Assembly: GCA_014607495.2 (NCBI GenBank)
Contig: CP053156.1
Location: 6,882,001-6,946,000, forward strand
Origin: Carposina sasakii
Lineage: Eukaryota > Arthropoda > Insecta > Lepidoptera > Carposinidae
Length of the DNA stretch: 64,000 bases
Direction: 5' to 3'
Within the stretch, counting starts at the first letter, position 1; the number at the start of each line of letters is the position of its first letter. The notes beneath the pieces are model-generated. The model made no database searches. It was given only the letters and a program-made list of their open reading frames with translations, and was not told the origin of the DNA. Of the stretch, positions 32,821 to 44,514 are shown piece by piece. The position numbers were made by a program, and so were the translations under genes.

Positions 32821-34882
32821 TATATGAATATACATTTATAACAATACTTTTATTAGGCTACAAGAATGACCATGGATCTGAGTTATGGGTGGGTTTTCAG
32901 GCATTTTAAATATTTTATTAACTCCTTCTGTTTGAATTTTTGTATATCATTTCGTATAATCTCTAAGAACTTAATTATAATAAAAGTAGGTACTTACCTC
33001 CACCTTAAAATAAGTTGTTAGTTAGCTTTGGTTGAATTCACTTTCGCATCCTTAATGTATCTTTTAGGTATCGTTGTGAATATAATAACGGTTTTATTAA
33101 TATATCGATATCCCATAAACATTTATCGATAAAATAAAATCCACCTTTGTACACGGTGTAAGAATCACAAGCCATGGCCCATTGATGATGTATACGGCGT
33201 AACGCACGTTGTTCCTACGATTTGCAACAATGTATGTACAGCACTATTCGCAATCGAAAACAAAACAGAGTCGCCACTTTGTACTTCAACATAAGAAATT
33301 AGTCTTATTCTGAAAGGTGAAAATGATATTTTTCTGGAACTAATTAGGTATCTATGTAATTTTGTAACAGTAAACAAGGATATTTCATAAGCAATATTTG
33401 ATCTACTTTTAGAAATTATTACTACTGTTTTATTACAAATCCGGTTTTTAAATTAGACACTGTATAAAATGACATTTGACAGCAGCAAACTGATATAAAA
33501 CAACGTTTACGTGATTTTATATATTAACATTGTATAAATTGATCAAATTGAATTCTTGCATAGTAAAAATTTTCACTATTGTTTTAGAAACAAACTTTGA
33601 ACAAACCTTTATTAATAGGATGGAAATAAAATCAATCGCATTCCTCATCAGAGTACTAACCGCCGTCCCTTCTATGACCACATGTCGGCATTCGCCTTAT
33701 GTCTTATAGTAATAGAGTCGTGTCTTCCCTGACAGTGGTCAACTACCGTCAAATTGCATGCGAATCCTGTTAGCTCAGGTACTTGTGTCAGATTTGATGC
33801 AGTTTTGTTCGGAGGGAGGATTAATGAGGCTAGGAAGGCGAAGATAGAAATATTGCCTCTAAATAAGTTGTTATTATCTTTGGATCGGCCTTATAGTAAT
33901 ATATCTTTTCGAATCTACACAGGTCTGATCACACATTATCTGCAATAGGTAAGCCTTCATTGTCGCGCGTTCTTCACGTGATGAAGATATTATGCTCAAA
34001 ATGGCCGTAGAACACTAGCTGAAGACATCGTGAATAAAATAAATAAAATAATATAAATACATATATCTTTCAAAGGAGGATGCCAAGCAGTGGCACTCCA
34101 TCATTACGGCTATTAAAAAATAGTCAAGTGTTATACTGTAATAATAAGTAGGCATTGAAAAAATTATTTCGTGTATAATATGTACCTAAAAAATGGAAGA
34201 TGAGACTTTATTATATTATATTATAATACTTATGTACTTATATTTAAGCTTCCGATAATTTCCTCGACCATTAACTTAGCAAACTTAACCACATCAACAT
34301 TCTAATTTCACCCTCTTTTATCTACACTTTGACAAACTTAAACTGAACTTTACATAAACGCCTTAAAGTCCAACTTGAATTCTTATAAAACATGTGACAC
34401 ACTAATAATTATACACCAGCTTAAGTTAACCAAACGTTTACTTATAAGTTTGTTAATACAAATTAGTCTCTATGTCAATAATTAAAAAGTTCAACTAAGC
34501 AACTATAAAAAAAAAATTTGGAGTTAAGCTGGTAAAATTACGAGCTTATATTTGCTGGTAAAACCAAGCATACAGTATACACTCGATAGCCCGTTCTCCT
34601 ACCCTTATTATTACACCCCCGGGCGAAGGGGTATATTGTTCTGCCAACTTTTAATTTTGAGCTCACCTCCGCCGTGGTTTATTTATTTTACTTTACGTAA
34701 ATAGTTTTAGTTTAGGGTTCCCTAGTTAATTATTTATTTCTTGCAAATCGTAAGTTTAATATTTCTGTCTGATTTAGATTATTTTGGTCGAGTTTGATTT
34801 AATTTAGCTGTTCTCTGCTTGGATATGTTTTACGTTTTACTGAATAAAAAGCACTGAAAGAATCTGTAGTTATAGTTTATCA
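32821..34882. other. Long stretch without recognised features
   Basis: About 2.1 kb of AT-rich sequence. Open frames at 33165-33377 and 33754-33948 show no domain. A (TTATA)n-like run is at 34209-34228 and a C-run plus GGGCGAAGGGG lies near 34615. Confidence 0.5.
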
Positions 34883-35135
34883 GACGGCCGCTTGGTCTAG
34901 TAGGTAGTGACCCTGCCTGCGACGCCATAGGTCCTGGGTTCGAATTCCCGGTAGTTGCAAACATTGATATGATGAATATTGATGTTTGTTTCCGAGTCAT
35001 GGATGTTTCTACACTTATCTATGTATTTATATACCGTTGCTTAGTACCCACGACACAAGACCTTAGGGATCTTAATGTGGGACTAGGTTAATGTGTTGTG
35101 TAGTGTGTGAATATTTATTTATTATTTATTTATTA
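34883..35135 (+). mobile_element. SINE D, tRNA-derived, complete
   Basis: Head GACGGCCGCTTGGTCTAGTA with an intact A box and the B box GGTTCGAATTCC (one extra T), body as in the copy at 24.8 kb, and a longer TTTATTTATT tail. The high similarity to the 24.8 kb copy suggests both are fairly young. Confidence 0.9.
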
Positions 35136-36558
35136 TAAGAACTCGAAATAGATTAGGATTTGCATCAACCAAGTCAAGTACTAGTCACTATTAGCTAAAA
35201 AGTTTTTCTCCTTTTATATAAGTAGGTATATTTTCAGCAGTTTCTATTCAAGCATCATCATCTAAGTGTTGGTGAGTCAAAGTGCCTAAGTAGGTGTTAG
35301 TACATATGGACAACTATTTCTTATATTTTTTTTAAAGTGTGCCTATAACATACGAAATCATTACAAAAAAACACACACATCTCGCTTCACCAACTTAAAT
35401 CCCACCGCGGGCATAACGGTCATCTAGTTATTGCAGATTTTATTTATTTTATATTCCCGGGATTATAAAGCAATAAAGGTGAATGGGTACGACTACGTGT
35501 GCCGGCAATATAAACCGGGATTGGACCCTTGTGTAGCTATTGTTTATTGTATTGAAGGTTTTTTTTATTTGTTGTCGCCTCAGGAAGTGGGATTAGAGTA
35601 TAAATAAATTGTGGATAATTTGTAGATAATGCTGATTTTACCAGATTTCGGGTAACTTGGCCTCAAATTTTTTATAGTTTTTCTGAAAATTTCACAAAAT
35701 AAATACAAATAGGTAAGGAAGATTAGATATTTTGTAGATAAAACAGCACCAAGTTACTGTCATGTATCCTTCAATGACTAATAAATAAAAATAGTGTACC
35801 TGTTAACATTATAGAGTCCTTTGGACAACGGAATAACCAAATAAATGAAAACAACCATGCAACTACTTATACGAACCACAACACGAACTATGAACCAAAG
35901 GGAAGTACCGCTACTCGACGCTAGGAGCGCCACCGTCGATTCACCGTAGTCAATGAAAATAAATTGGCACGATTCCCGTTCGCTACCGGTGAGAAGAGCG
36001 GAGTTTTGTATCTAAAGTATAAAAGTTTTAAAGAAGTTACCAAAGCAAAATGTACCATCACAATTAAAAAATTTCGTTGCCTTAATACTTAGGTAGTACA
36101 TATTTTACAGTATAGTATAAAACTTACTTACCTTAGCTTGATTATGGTAGCGGGATATAATCTGAAACAAAAAAGGTTTTTATAGCTAAAATATTATGTA
36201 AAGAAATAGGTTTTCTTCTATATACCTATAATAGAATAGACATAAAAGAAGAATATATATTATATTAGTAAAAAATACTTTTAGTTTGTACCTTGTTATC
36301 CGAAACATACTCGGACATAATGCGCGGGTAGAAATAGCATGTTTAATTTTGATTCTTATTACTACAAAACACCACTAAATAATTCGATTCGATTCCCATT
36401 AAACAAACCTCATAAAATTTTCATTAAATTCACGTAAGTATCTTTAATATGGAAGTTGTCGTCACAATTCCGAGAAAAAGTTAATATTTTGAGTATATTG
36501 CACAGTTTATATGTTGTGATGGACAGGATTTTAATAAGTAATAAGAATTATAGGTTAA
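35136..36558. other. No recognisable feature
   Basis: About 1.4 kb. A GC-richer stretch at 35890-36000 (CGACGCTAGGAGCGCCACCG) has no identifiable element. No gene seen. Confidence 0.5.
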
Positions 36559-36585
36559 TCTATTTATACATATAATAAAAACTAG
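36559..36585 (+). repeat. 27-bp Helitron-end-like sequence
   Basis: TCTATTTATACATATAATAA then AAACTAG, preceded by A and followed by T. This joins a Helitron-style 5' start (as at 2203) directly to a CTAG end. It lacks the 3' hairpin and may be an extreme deletion product or chance. Confidence 0.3.
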
Positions 36586-36593
36586 TGAATTTA

Positions 36594-36853
36594 TTTCATG
36601 TACAGATTTTAATGTTGCAAAATTGTCACTTAGCTCGTGCCTCGGAAAGCACGTAAAACCGTTGGTCCTGCGCCTGATCTCTCTCCGGTCGTGTCGGCTT
36701 TTCGTCCCATCGGACTATGAGAGTAACGGAATAGAGAGTGCATCTGTGTTTGCGCACACACTTGTGCACTATAATATCTCCTGCGTACCTGGTCAATCTC
36801 CGTAGAGATTGGTCGCCTTGGTCGAAATACGGTCGTAGTTCATCATCATCATA
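36594..36853 (+). mobile_element. Family K SINE body, head missing
   Basis: TTTCATGTACAGATTTTAAT, GTGCCTCGGAAAGCACGTAA, TGATCTCTCTCCGGTCGTGT, CACTATAATATCTCCTGCGT, GGTCGAAATACGGTCGTAG and CATCATCATCAT follow in order. The tRNA-like head seen at 31.7 kb is absent, as expected from 5' truncation. Open frames across it are by-products. Confidence 0.8.
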
Positions 36854-37756
36854 GTATCTACAAAAAACAAAATTTCGTGGTAAGATTCTGTATATCTATT
36901 TTCATAGCATTTCGATTAACATTACTCTTCTGTAACTTCAATACTTTACCTTTAAGAAACTTTTCCACAAACTAAGTAAGAACAATGATAAATGTATGGA
37001 TTCAAAATATCCAAAATCAATGACACAACATGAATAGCATTCTAAGACATTACCCTATCATTAAAACATTATACCGAAGTTATGTCTTTCAATTTATTAT
37101 TTCCCCTCCTGTCATTATCAACCCCAGGATCAAACTTGTAAACTTTATAACAAGAGAAGCCTTAATACTGAAAACGATTCGAATCTCAATCTAAAATCAA
37201 ACACAAAGAAGACACGATACATAATATACTGCATGATAAAATCAAGAACACATCAGTTCATGTTTCATATACTTTAATTAAAAGAGGATTTCTATTTATA
37301 CATATCGGTAACCAATAATGCCAATACATTAAATTGATGTAGGTTTGCGCATATTTTAGGAGAATAATATCTAAAATTGGGATCAGATGCAATGAGGTTA
37401 ACTTTTAAATTCGTGCATTTCTTCGATAAAAAATTTCAGTACAATAATATTACCTCACGTCTATGCTCCGTGTCAGTATTCAGAAACTGAGCATTGTCAT
37501 CTTTTTTGACTTCTAGTTGAGATTGAGTTTGGTCTCAAGAATAAACTGCAAGCTCTACCTTTGATTACGATCATAATTATAGCTCGCACTCAGCCCACAG
37601 ATAATCAATTAATACAGATGACGAAGGTAATTAGTCGCACCTCAGTGGGTATTGATAGCGCAAATATAATATAATATCAGATATTATCTATGAGATGTAT
37701 GCTATACCAGTAGGATGACATGATTAGAGCTTACACATTTTGAAATATATTTTAAC
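36854..37756. other. No recognisable feature
   Basis: AT-rich spacer, nothing identified. Confidence 0.5.
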
Positions 37757-38008
37757 AGATCAGGCCGCGTGGTGCCGGCAGAGTAGAATTCGTACCACCC
37801 CATGTCTGCCCGTGGGTATCGTACGAGGCGATTAAGTGGGCAGCAGCGCCTCCCGTGTTGACAACATAGTCCAAAATACAAACTGCGGTCACCAACCCGC
37901 CTGCCCAGCGTGGTGACTATGGGCAAATACCCCCCATGGCAGTCTTGTGGCGTGCCCTGGGGGAGGCCTACGTCCAGCAGTGGACTGCAATAGGCTGATG
38001 ATGATGAT
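37757..38008 (+). mobile_element. Family J SINE, fullest copy
   Basis: From AGATCAGGCCGCGTGGTGCC through CCCATGTCTGCCCGTGGGTA, TACGAGGCGATTAAGTGGGC, CGCCTCCCGTGTTGACAACA and GCCCAGCGTGGTGACTATGG to CTGGGGGAGGCCTACGTCCA, GCAGTGGACTGCAATAGG and CTGATGATGATGATG. The final ~60 bp equals the 3' end of RTE-like LINEs, including the YVQQWTAIG-encoding stretch, which is how such a SINE would borrow the LINE's reverse transcriptase. Confidence 0.8.
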
Positions 38009-38303
38009 GTGATGTGCGAACATAATAATATTAAAACTGTAACGTTTAAGTGCTTAAATCTTAATTATATATTAATATTACATAGTGGTTATATATTTTA
38101 TTATGTTAGTAAACAGTAAAATAAAATTATATATTACATAATTATTTTACACTAAGTATTTGTTATTATTTGCTGTTTGACAACAGAAATAAGTAGGTAC
38201 ATCATCTATGGATTTCAATTGTTTAGCCATCACGGTTCATGACAGACGAACGGACAAAAAGTGCGATATAACAATGATACCCTTATTTTTTCTAACTATC
38301 TAC

Positions 38304-38564
38304 AGGATGTAACAGAAAGTTTGTATGTTAAGCGAAAAGCTATGTAAATAGCCCACTATAGAGAACCTATCCACAAAATTTGAGACTCGAAATCACATGT
38401 TTATTTTTCAAGATTGTATGAAAATTCCTGAGATATTTAAAAATTCTCCATACTATCGTGAAAAATAAACATGTGTTTTCGAGTCTCGAATTTTGTGGAT
38501 AGGTTCTCTATAGTGGGCTATTTACATAGCTTTTCGCTTAACATACCCCTTTTGTTACACTCTG
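38304..38564. mobile_element. Family C palindromic MITE, copy 4
   Basis: CAGGATGTAACAGAAAGTTT to TTTTGTTACACTCTG, with arms pairing almost throughout. Landmarks are AGCCCACTATAGAGAACCTA and GAAATCACATGTTTATTTTT. Flanks are CTA and TATG, a slightly eroded TATA. Confidence 0.9.
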
Positions 38565-38780
38565 TATGTATACTAATAGTTCACTTCTCAATTCAATAAG
38601 CTACAGTTATTTTTTTCAGTCTATTCGTAGCTGCTATTTGTGGCTACTGGTACTCATCTACAGTACAAATTTTATCTAGCTATATTTTGTAATAGGCAAT
38701 GTCAACCCCTATGAAAAGTAGCTCCAAGCATAGGTGGGCAAAAACACGGTATTTTCCGGTAAGGTACACGCGTATGCATG

Positions 38781-38803
38781 TGACGTCAGCGTACGTGACG
38801 TCA
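38781..38803. promoter_or_regulatory. Two CRE-type palindromes 15 bp apart
   Basis: TGACGTCA occurs at 38781-38788 and 38796-38803, separated by GCGTACG. TGACGTCA is the canonical CREB/ATF site. No transcript or promoter is visible here, so function is unproven. Confidence 0.4.
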
Positions 38804-38810
38804 CGACTCT

Positions 38811-39426
38811 GTAGCCGAGATGTGAGAACCTCCGGAGCATCTTGTTTACCTCTAATTAATATCCTCCGGTAATATTCGTACATCCTTAGAGTCGTAGTTT
38901 TGTGATACTCGTATTCTTGAAAAAACTATGAAAAGTGCCACAAAATCAACATTAGCGCTATTGTCTATGTGTTTTAAAGTTTAATTACTTTTTACAATAC
39001 TCCACTGATCATCACAGCCTATCGGCTTTAGCTAATGTGTACAGAACCGTAATGCAATGTAGGTACATATATAGATAAACTATTTTGTCCTGAACCTGTT
39101 TTATGCACGACGACGTAGGCATTTCATAAAAAAGGAACAAGAAATTTAACGGGAACTCTAAATTTGTCATAGTTGTAATCGCTAATTATAATGATAAAAC
39201 TAGCAAATATTGCGTATTACAAAAATATCTTATCTCCAAAGTTCGGCTTCACCGCTCCCCTGTTCGTCTCTCGCTATGAAATGACATCAACCCATTAGCG
39301 GCGCGCAGCTTCCGTCTACACGCGTTGTCTTTCTTTACCTAGTGATGTTATTTATAACACCCGATTTTTATCGAAAACAATCAAGAATACGATGTCGTAT
39401 CGTCCTGTACCTGTGTACCTTATATA
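38811..39426. other. No recognisable feature
   Basis: Nothing identified apart from a GC-rich run AGCGGCGCGCAGCTTCCGTC near 39298. Confidence 0.5.
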
Positions 39427-39806
39427 CAGGATGATTTTTGGTTGTCAACGTTCCCGAAAACTACGGAATCTCCTCATCATCACGATCATTTTTCTCCATT
39501 GAAGCATACCTGGGAAGTGTCTGGTTTCCAAAATATTAGGGTCCAAAGTTGAGTAAATAGACTGCGTTTTTCTGCATAAATGCACATTGACGCGTGTAGC
39601 TAGATTTTTTCACGAGAAATAATTAATAACTGTCTATGAAAAAACTAGCATAAATACTAGACACTATAAATTTTGCCCGATCATGGAATAAAAAAAAAAA
39701 AAAAAAATTTACATTGTTTCCCAGCATTTTTTTGCCATTAACTTAGTTTATTTGATGTATAGAGTACGTACCCTTCGTTAAGGGTGGCCACCAAAAAAAC
39801 ACCCTG
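39427..39806 (+). mobile_element. Family B MITE, copy 5, intact
   Basis: 380 bp, the longest copy, from CAGGATGATTTTTGGTTGTC to GGTGGCCACCAAAAAAACAC and CCTG. Contains an 18-base A-run near 39690. TATA precedes it and TATG follows. Confidence 0.9.
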
Positions 39807-40561
39807 TATGTACCTTTTATGCGTAAATTAAATCGAGAACGAAACACCGATTTATAATTACTAGTATCATTGATTCTATCTGATATATGTAGGTAAGTAA
39901 TGAAAATACTCTCAAACATCTGTATATTTCGGTTACAGGTGTCAGCTAGCCAGTTATTTTATATGTTATATTTTCATACTTTGAACCAAACAATTTAAAC
40001 ATTCTGTTTTCCTGCATTTCTGCTCTTTTGAAAAGCAACAATTTTGCTTAATAGAAACATGTCTATTAAAGTAGACAGAGGCTACAGATGCCCATTTAGA
40101 TGATTTAGCACATTCCATAACTTTAGAATTTTTGAAGTTTCTTATACCACTAAATAAAAAAATCGTATGTACGATAATTTAATCGTGAGTTCTAAATATC
40201 CTTTTTGACTCTCCCACGTATATCCAGGTTGTTTCGCTTAATCAACCCCAGTAATAAGGGGTATGGGGTGCAATCAATTAATGAATATTTTACTAAGGGA
40301 TCTTAATAAACGGGACTTGGCGGGATTTTTGGAGATGGCGGGAAATTCCGGATTTATTTAGGGGAATGCGAAGCGTTTGTGATAAAACGATGCTAGAAAA
40401 TAGATTATTAGTGTATTTGCCGTCCCTATTGGCTATTTAAAATCTCATGTAAATTACATGTTAAAGTGCTTCATGTCAATATAAATAAAATAATGATTAT
40501 TCGGATTTGAATTAAACTATGCTGCATTTAATTTTTTTTCAGTTGTTTAACTTACTTTAAC
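39807..40561. other. No recognisable feature
   Basis: AT-rich spacer, nothing identified. Confidence 0.5.
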
Positions 40562-40648
40562 TCAGAAGTGGCATCATGTGGTCCTATCGGCCCTTGGTGC
40601 TCTGCCTACCCCGTAAGGGATACAGGCGTGATTATATGTATGTATGTT
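40562..40648 (+). mobile_element. Family A short retroelement, 3' end only
   Basis: Starts at TCAGAAGTGGCATCATGTGG and ends GGCGTGATTATATGTATGTA. Only the last ~87 bp remain, a typical 5' truncation. Confidence 0.8.
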
Positions 40649-41404
40649 TAACTTGGGTGTTCTAATTCCTAATATTCTAATGTATAGGTAAGTGAGGTAC
40701 TTAATTGCAAAGTTTTATCAAAATATGTACTTTTCTTGAAAGAGTAACAAACATACAAACTTTTACATACCTAATTACGAGTACAATGTGGGTAATATTA
40801 GTAAGACTATTTGTGTGTTCGACCTAAAATACGTTTTTTTTTTCTATGTCACAGGAGATAGAAGTTGGATAATCCGCGGAGACCACATAAAACATTCCAA
40901 ACGTCTATAATTGTATGTTTCCTGTAAAAATTCCTTTCACCTTCGTTTTTATTTCTAAATTAAAACTTTTCGTTTCTCAATAAAATATACTGAAGTGCAA
41001 TAAATTATGTCTTGTCTAGATACACACGTTTCACATTTAGTACGACGTCTAAAAATAAGTTTGTGTTCACATCAGCATCTGCGTCGTCAGTGCGCTTGTG
41101 TCTTCGTCACTGTATGAGAAAACAAAGGAAAACTTGTAGTTCGGTTTGCTGCCACGGGTATAAGAAAGTTTGTGTCACGCATTTAACTCAGGTGTTTGGA
41201 CAGTTAATTTATTTGGTGACCGTGATGCAGTGACTATGAAATTAATTCTAATAGTCTGAAACGACGCTTTTTGAATACAGAGGAAATATATAACTGTAAA
41301 GATTAATTTAGCACGAACCTACTGAAAAATAACATAAGATTTACAAAAAAGCACCTCTCATTTTTGAAGTTGGTTAAAAAAATAAAAGCTTAGAAATAAA
41401 AGAA
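40649..41404. other. No recognisable feature
   Basis: Nothing identified. The open frame 41012-41233 shows no domain. Confidence 0.5.
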
Positions 41405-41672
41405 GGTGTATATATAGTAATATAATCACGCCTTTATCCCTTACGGGGTAGGCAGATCACTAATCATATAATATAATAATCACATGGTGCCACTTCTGAC
41501 CAATTTTGAGGGTATAGTTGAGATGTACGAGTTTGGTTTGTAATGACTAATGAATGACAGGTGGTCAGCCCATCGCCTACAAAACACTAAGACCCTCTTG
41601 TCCCTCTACTGACTTGTACAGTATGCCCGGGAAGAGAAGCAGCTGTAGTATTATACGTTTTTTTTTCGTGTA
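41405..41672 (-). mobile_element. Family A short retroelement, near full length with small insertion
   Basis: The tail ATATAATCACGCCTTTATCC and body are on the minus strand. About 25 bp of AT-rich sequence (TAATCATATAATATAATAAT) replaces the CCAAGGGCCGATAGGACCA block. A further small duplication ACTAATGAATGAC lies near 41548. Confidence 0.8.
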
Positions 41673-42254
41673 CGATAGTATATAATAGCCTTGCTTATAC
41701 TACATAATTAATTTGATATTTTATAAAGTTTGTTAAGGTTACAATTTTCAGTAAAAGCGTTTAAAAAATTCTCAATTTAACTGAAGGAGAGTCTACGATT
41801 AAAAGCAACAGTTAAATTAAGCCTACCCAGTATCATCCAGCCTTAAATAACTAACTTCCCTCAGAAGTCACTCAGCAATAAAACACACAATACAATTTAA
41901 AATACAAGGACCGGTTCCACTTTATACCGTAGCGGCATTAACCAGGGTTTAAACTGAGTTATGGCGCGACGTAGATTCCACCGCGGCAGAACTTTTATCT
42001 CCCTTCCTCTATCAGCTAATCTGCGGTTTCTGCCGGTTAATGGGATCGCGAACTCGGGTTGGACCGCTGACAACTTCTGTTAAGTATTTTTTTAAATGGA
42101 AACTTCGGTACATGGAATGGATAGGCTTGGATTAAACATTGGCATAATATGAAGTGAATTGAAGTGAAATGGTAAATTGATGAAAAATAATGGGAAGAGC
42201 AATACATACTTTTCAATTATTATTTTTAATATCTTAGATACTATGACAAATCGA
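41673..42254. other. No recognisable feature
   Basis: Nothing identified. Confidence 0.5.
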
Positions 42255-42480
42255 TCCTACTAATATTATAAACGCGAAAGTTTGAAAGTATGGATGGATG
42301 GATGTTACTCTTTCACGTCTAAACTACTAAATGAAAAATTTTAATGAAACTTTACAATAATATAACTTACAGATCAGAATAATACATAGACTTCTTTTTA
42401 TCCCGGGAAAATAATTTTAACCTATAATTTCGACATTTTGTTTTTTCTGCAGTCCACCCGGACGGAATACACAGGTATTT
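42255..42480 (+). mobile_element. Helitron of a second subtype, 3' end decayed
   Basis: Begins A|TCCTACTAATATTATAAAC and continues ACTCTTTCACGTCTAAACTA, AATGAAACTTTACAATAATA and TTTTTATCCCGGG. Its final part, AATTTCGACATTTTGTTTTT and GCAGTCCACCCGGACGGAA, matches the 3' portion of the Helitron at 2.2 kb. The CTAG terminus is gone. Confidence 0.6.
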
Positions 42481-42589
42481 TGGGAGGGCTAAATTGCCAT
42501 GTTTTCGATAATACCTCTTAAACTAGTGTATCTTTTGTGTTCAAAACACAGGACATGCATTTTCTTATCATGGCTTAATAAAATTAACA

Positions 42590-42690
42590 TTCGCAGTGCA
42601 ACGAGCCCACGTTTGACTATCTCTACAAACGTACAAACATTCTATTAAAATGCTAAGTGGTTTCGAGGTGCTTTTCGAGGACCACTTCTT
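42590..42690 (+). repeat. Degenerate repeat shared with 43.64-43.74 kb
   Basis: ATTAAAATGCTAAGTGGTTT then CGAGGTGCT parallels ATTAAAATGCTAAGCAGCTC then TCGAAGGTGCT at 43698. Upstream words are only loosely alike. Low certainty. Confidence 0.3.
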
Positions 42691-42957
42691 ATTTAAACGA
42701 CAACGAAGGGCATAATTAAGTACTAAGAAGTCTCGAGTCATGTTAAAAAGCAGCAAAAATATTTGCTAAGTTGGTAAGATCATATTTAATTTCTATTAGT
42801 ACCTACCTATAATATAAGGTCTTATGTTCTGGGGACTAAGCAACAGTCCGTATATAAAATAAATGATAAATTAATTTCATCAATATGAACTCATGATTGC
42901 TATGAAATTAAGAATCTACGACAAGACTTTGAACATGGTGATATAGCTATAGTTATA

Positions 42958-43184
42958 CAGGGTGTAACAAAAGGGGTATGTTAAGCGAAAAGCTATGTAA
43001 ATAGCCCACTATAGAGAACCTATTTCCAAAATTTGAGACCCGAAATCACATGTTTATTTTTCAACATTGTATGAACATTCCTGAGTTGTTTAGGAATTCT
43101 CCTTACTATATGGAAAAATAAACATGTGATTTCGAGTCTCAAATTTTGTGGATAGGTTCCCTATAGTGAGCTATTTACATAGAA
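42958..43184. mobile_element. Family C MITE, copy 5, right end lost
   Basis: Starts TATA|CAGGGTGTAACAAAAGGGG and has both central arms, but stops at GAGCTATTTACATAG. The last ~33 bp with GCTTTTCGCTTAACATACCC and the CACCCTG end are missing. Confidence 0.85.
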
Positions 43185-43244
43185 CGTTAGTAACCGACCT
43201 ACAGGATAACGAAGAATACAGACACGTTTATCATAGCCTTACAT

Positions 43245-43385
43245 TCACTAAGGGTGCGCCCACCACCGGGCCCTACACCCTCCACTGACCCTCGGATCTG
43301 ATAACTCATAACCGCGAAAACAGGCACTTGCACTACCTACAATCGCCACGAGAAACCAGACCCGAGCACCTAGCATACAAGATAA
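43245..43385 (-). repeat. Degenerate repeat M, copy 2
   Basis: See the copy at 31.1 kb. On the minus strand GTGGCGATTGTAGG and GGGTGTAGGGCCCGGTGGTG appear in the same order, but ~50 bp further apart. Confidence 0.5.
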
Positions 43386-43435
43386 TACAAATTGTAACGC
43401 CTAATACAATTTCGTTTATAGCTTTACATGTAAAA

Positions 43436-43497
43436 GATCAATGAGTTGCTAGTAATCACCGCCTGAGAGAACACCACTAAATTTGTCGACATGTAGG
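43436..43497 (-). repeat. Family L scrap
   Basis: The minus strand reads GTCGACAAATTTAGTGGTGT, TCTCTCAGGCGGTGATTACT and AGCAACTCATTGATC, matching only the 5' part of L. Confidence 0.4.
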
Positions 43498-43820
43498 AAA
43501 ATCGGCAATTAGTCCACCCTTATCTACTACTCTTACTTACTTGTAGTTTACTGACGTAGTAACCGTACCGGCATATTTACCAATCATTGGCTCAGATAAG
43601 TTTGGGGCAGTATATCCATCCATGCTATTGTGCGATTCGCATTATCTCTGGTTCACGCAATGGCAATCTACATTTAAGTATTTGTACTCGTTTTCGATTA
43701 AAATGCTAAGCAGCTCTCGAAGGTGCTCTGCATCATGGAGGTATAATACGGTGGAGTTGTCCCTGACAAGCCCTGAGCCGATTAAAAGGATATTAATGAC
43801 AAGTGTGATGATGTGATATA

Positions 43821-44193
43821 CAGGGTGTTTTTTTGTGGGCACCATTAACGAAGGGTACGTACTCTATACATCAAATAAAGTAAGTTTATGCCAAAAAAAA
43901 TTCTGGGAATTTTTATTTTTTTTATTTTTATTACTTGATCGGGCAAAATTTATAGTGTCTAGTGTTTATGTTAGTTTTTTTATAGACAGATATTAATTAT
44001 TTCTCGTGAATAAATCTTGCTACGCGCGTCTATGTGCATTTATGCAGAAAAACGCAGTCTATTTACTCAACTTTGGATCGTAATATATTGAAAACCAGAC
44101 ACTTCCCAGGTATGCTTCCATGGAGAAAAATGATCGTGATGATGAGGAGATTCTGTAGTTTTCGGGAACGTTGACGACTAAAAATCATCCCTG
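43821..44193 (-). mobile_element. Family B MITE, copy 6, intact
   Basis: CAGGGTGTTTTTTTGTGGGC to CTAAAAATCATCCCTG, with TATA on both sides. Closely similar to copy 4. Confidence 0.9.
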
Positions 44194-44244
44194 TATATAA
44201 TATATATGAATATAATACTTCTCTGCGTGAAACATACACACAGA

Positions 44245-44375
44245 TAGGTACACACGCCTGTGTACCCGATATGGAGTAAACAGAACAGATGTTAATGCTA
44301 ATTATAAGTGGCTAGCTCAACGCCTGAGAGAATGCCCAAGTTCCTTAGTCGACTCTTAGGATATGCAAGAGGAAG
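44245..44375 (-). repeat. Family L repeat
   Basis: On the minus strand: GAGTCGACTAAGGAACTTGG, GCATTCTCTCAGGCGTTGAG, CTAGCCACTTATAATTAGC and ATTAACATCTGTTCTG. The 3' half is decayed. Confidence 0.55.
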
Positions 44376-44514
44376 GGCACATTTTGCATAAATTTCAACA
44401 TTTTGGTTATACGTATCTATTTCTAAAACTCTATATTAGTGCTATAATAAACTACGTTTTTAATAATCGGCAAAAGATCTGCAATTAAAAAGCTCTACGT
44501 TTAAAAATCGGGTT

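Noticed and set aside
37702..37926. 74-codon minus-strand open frame with a Cys/Arg-rich sequence
   Set aside because: Antisense to the family J SINE body; similar frames are expected wherever J occurs.
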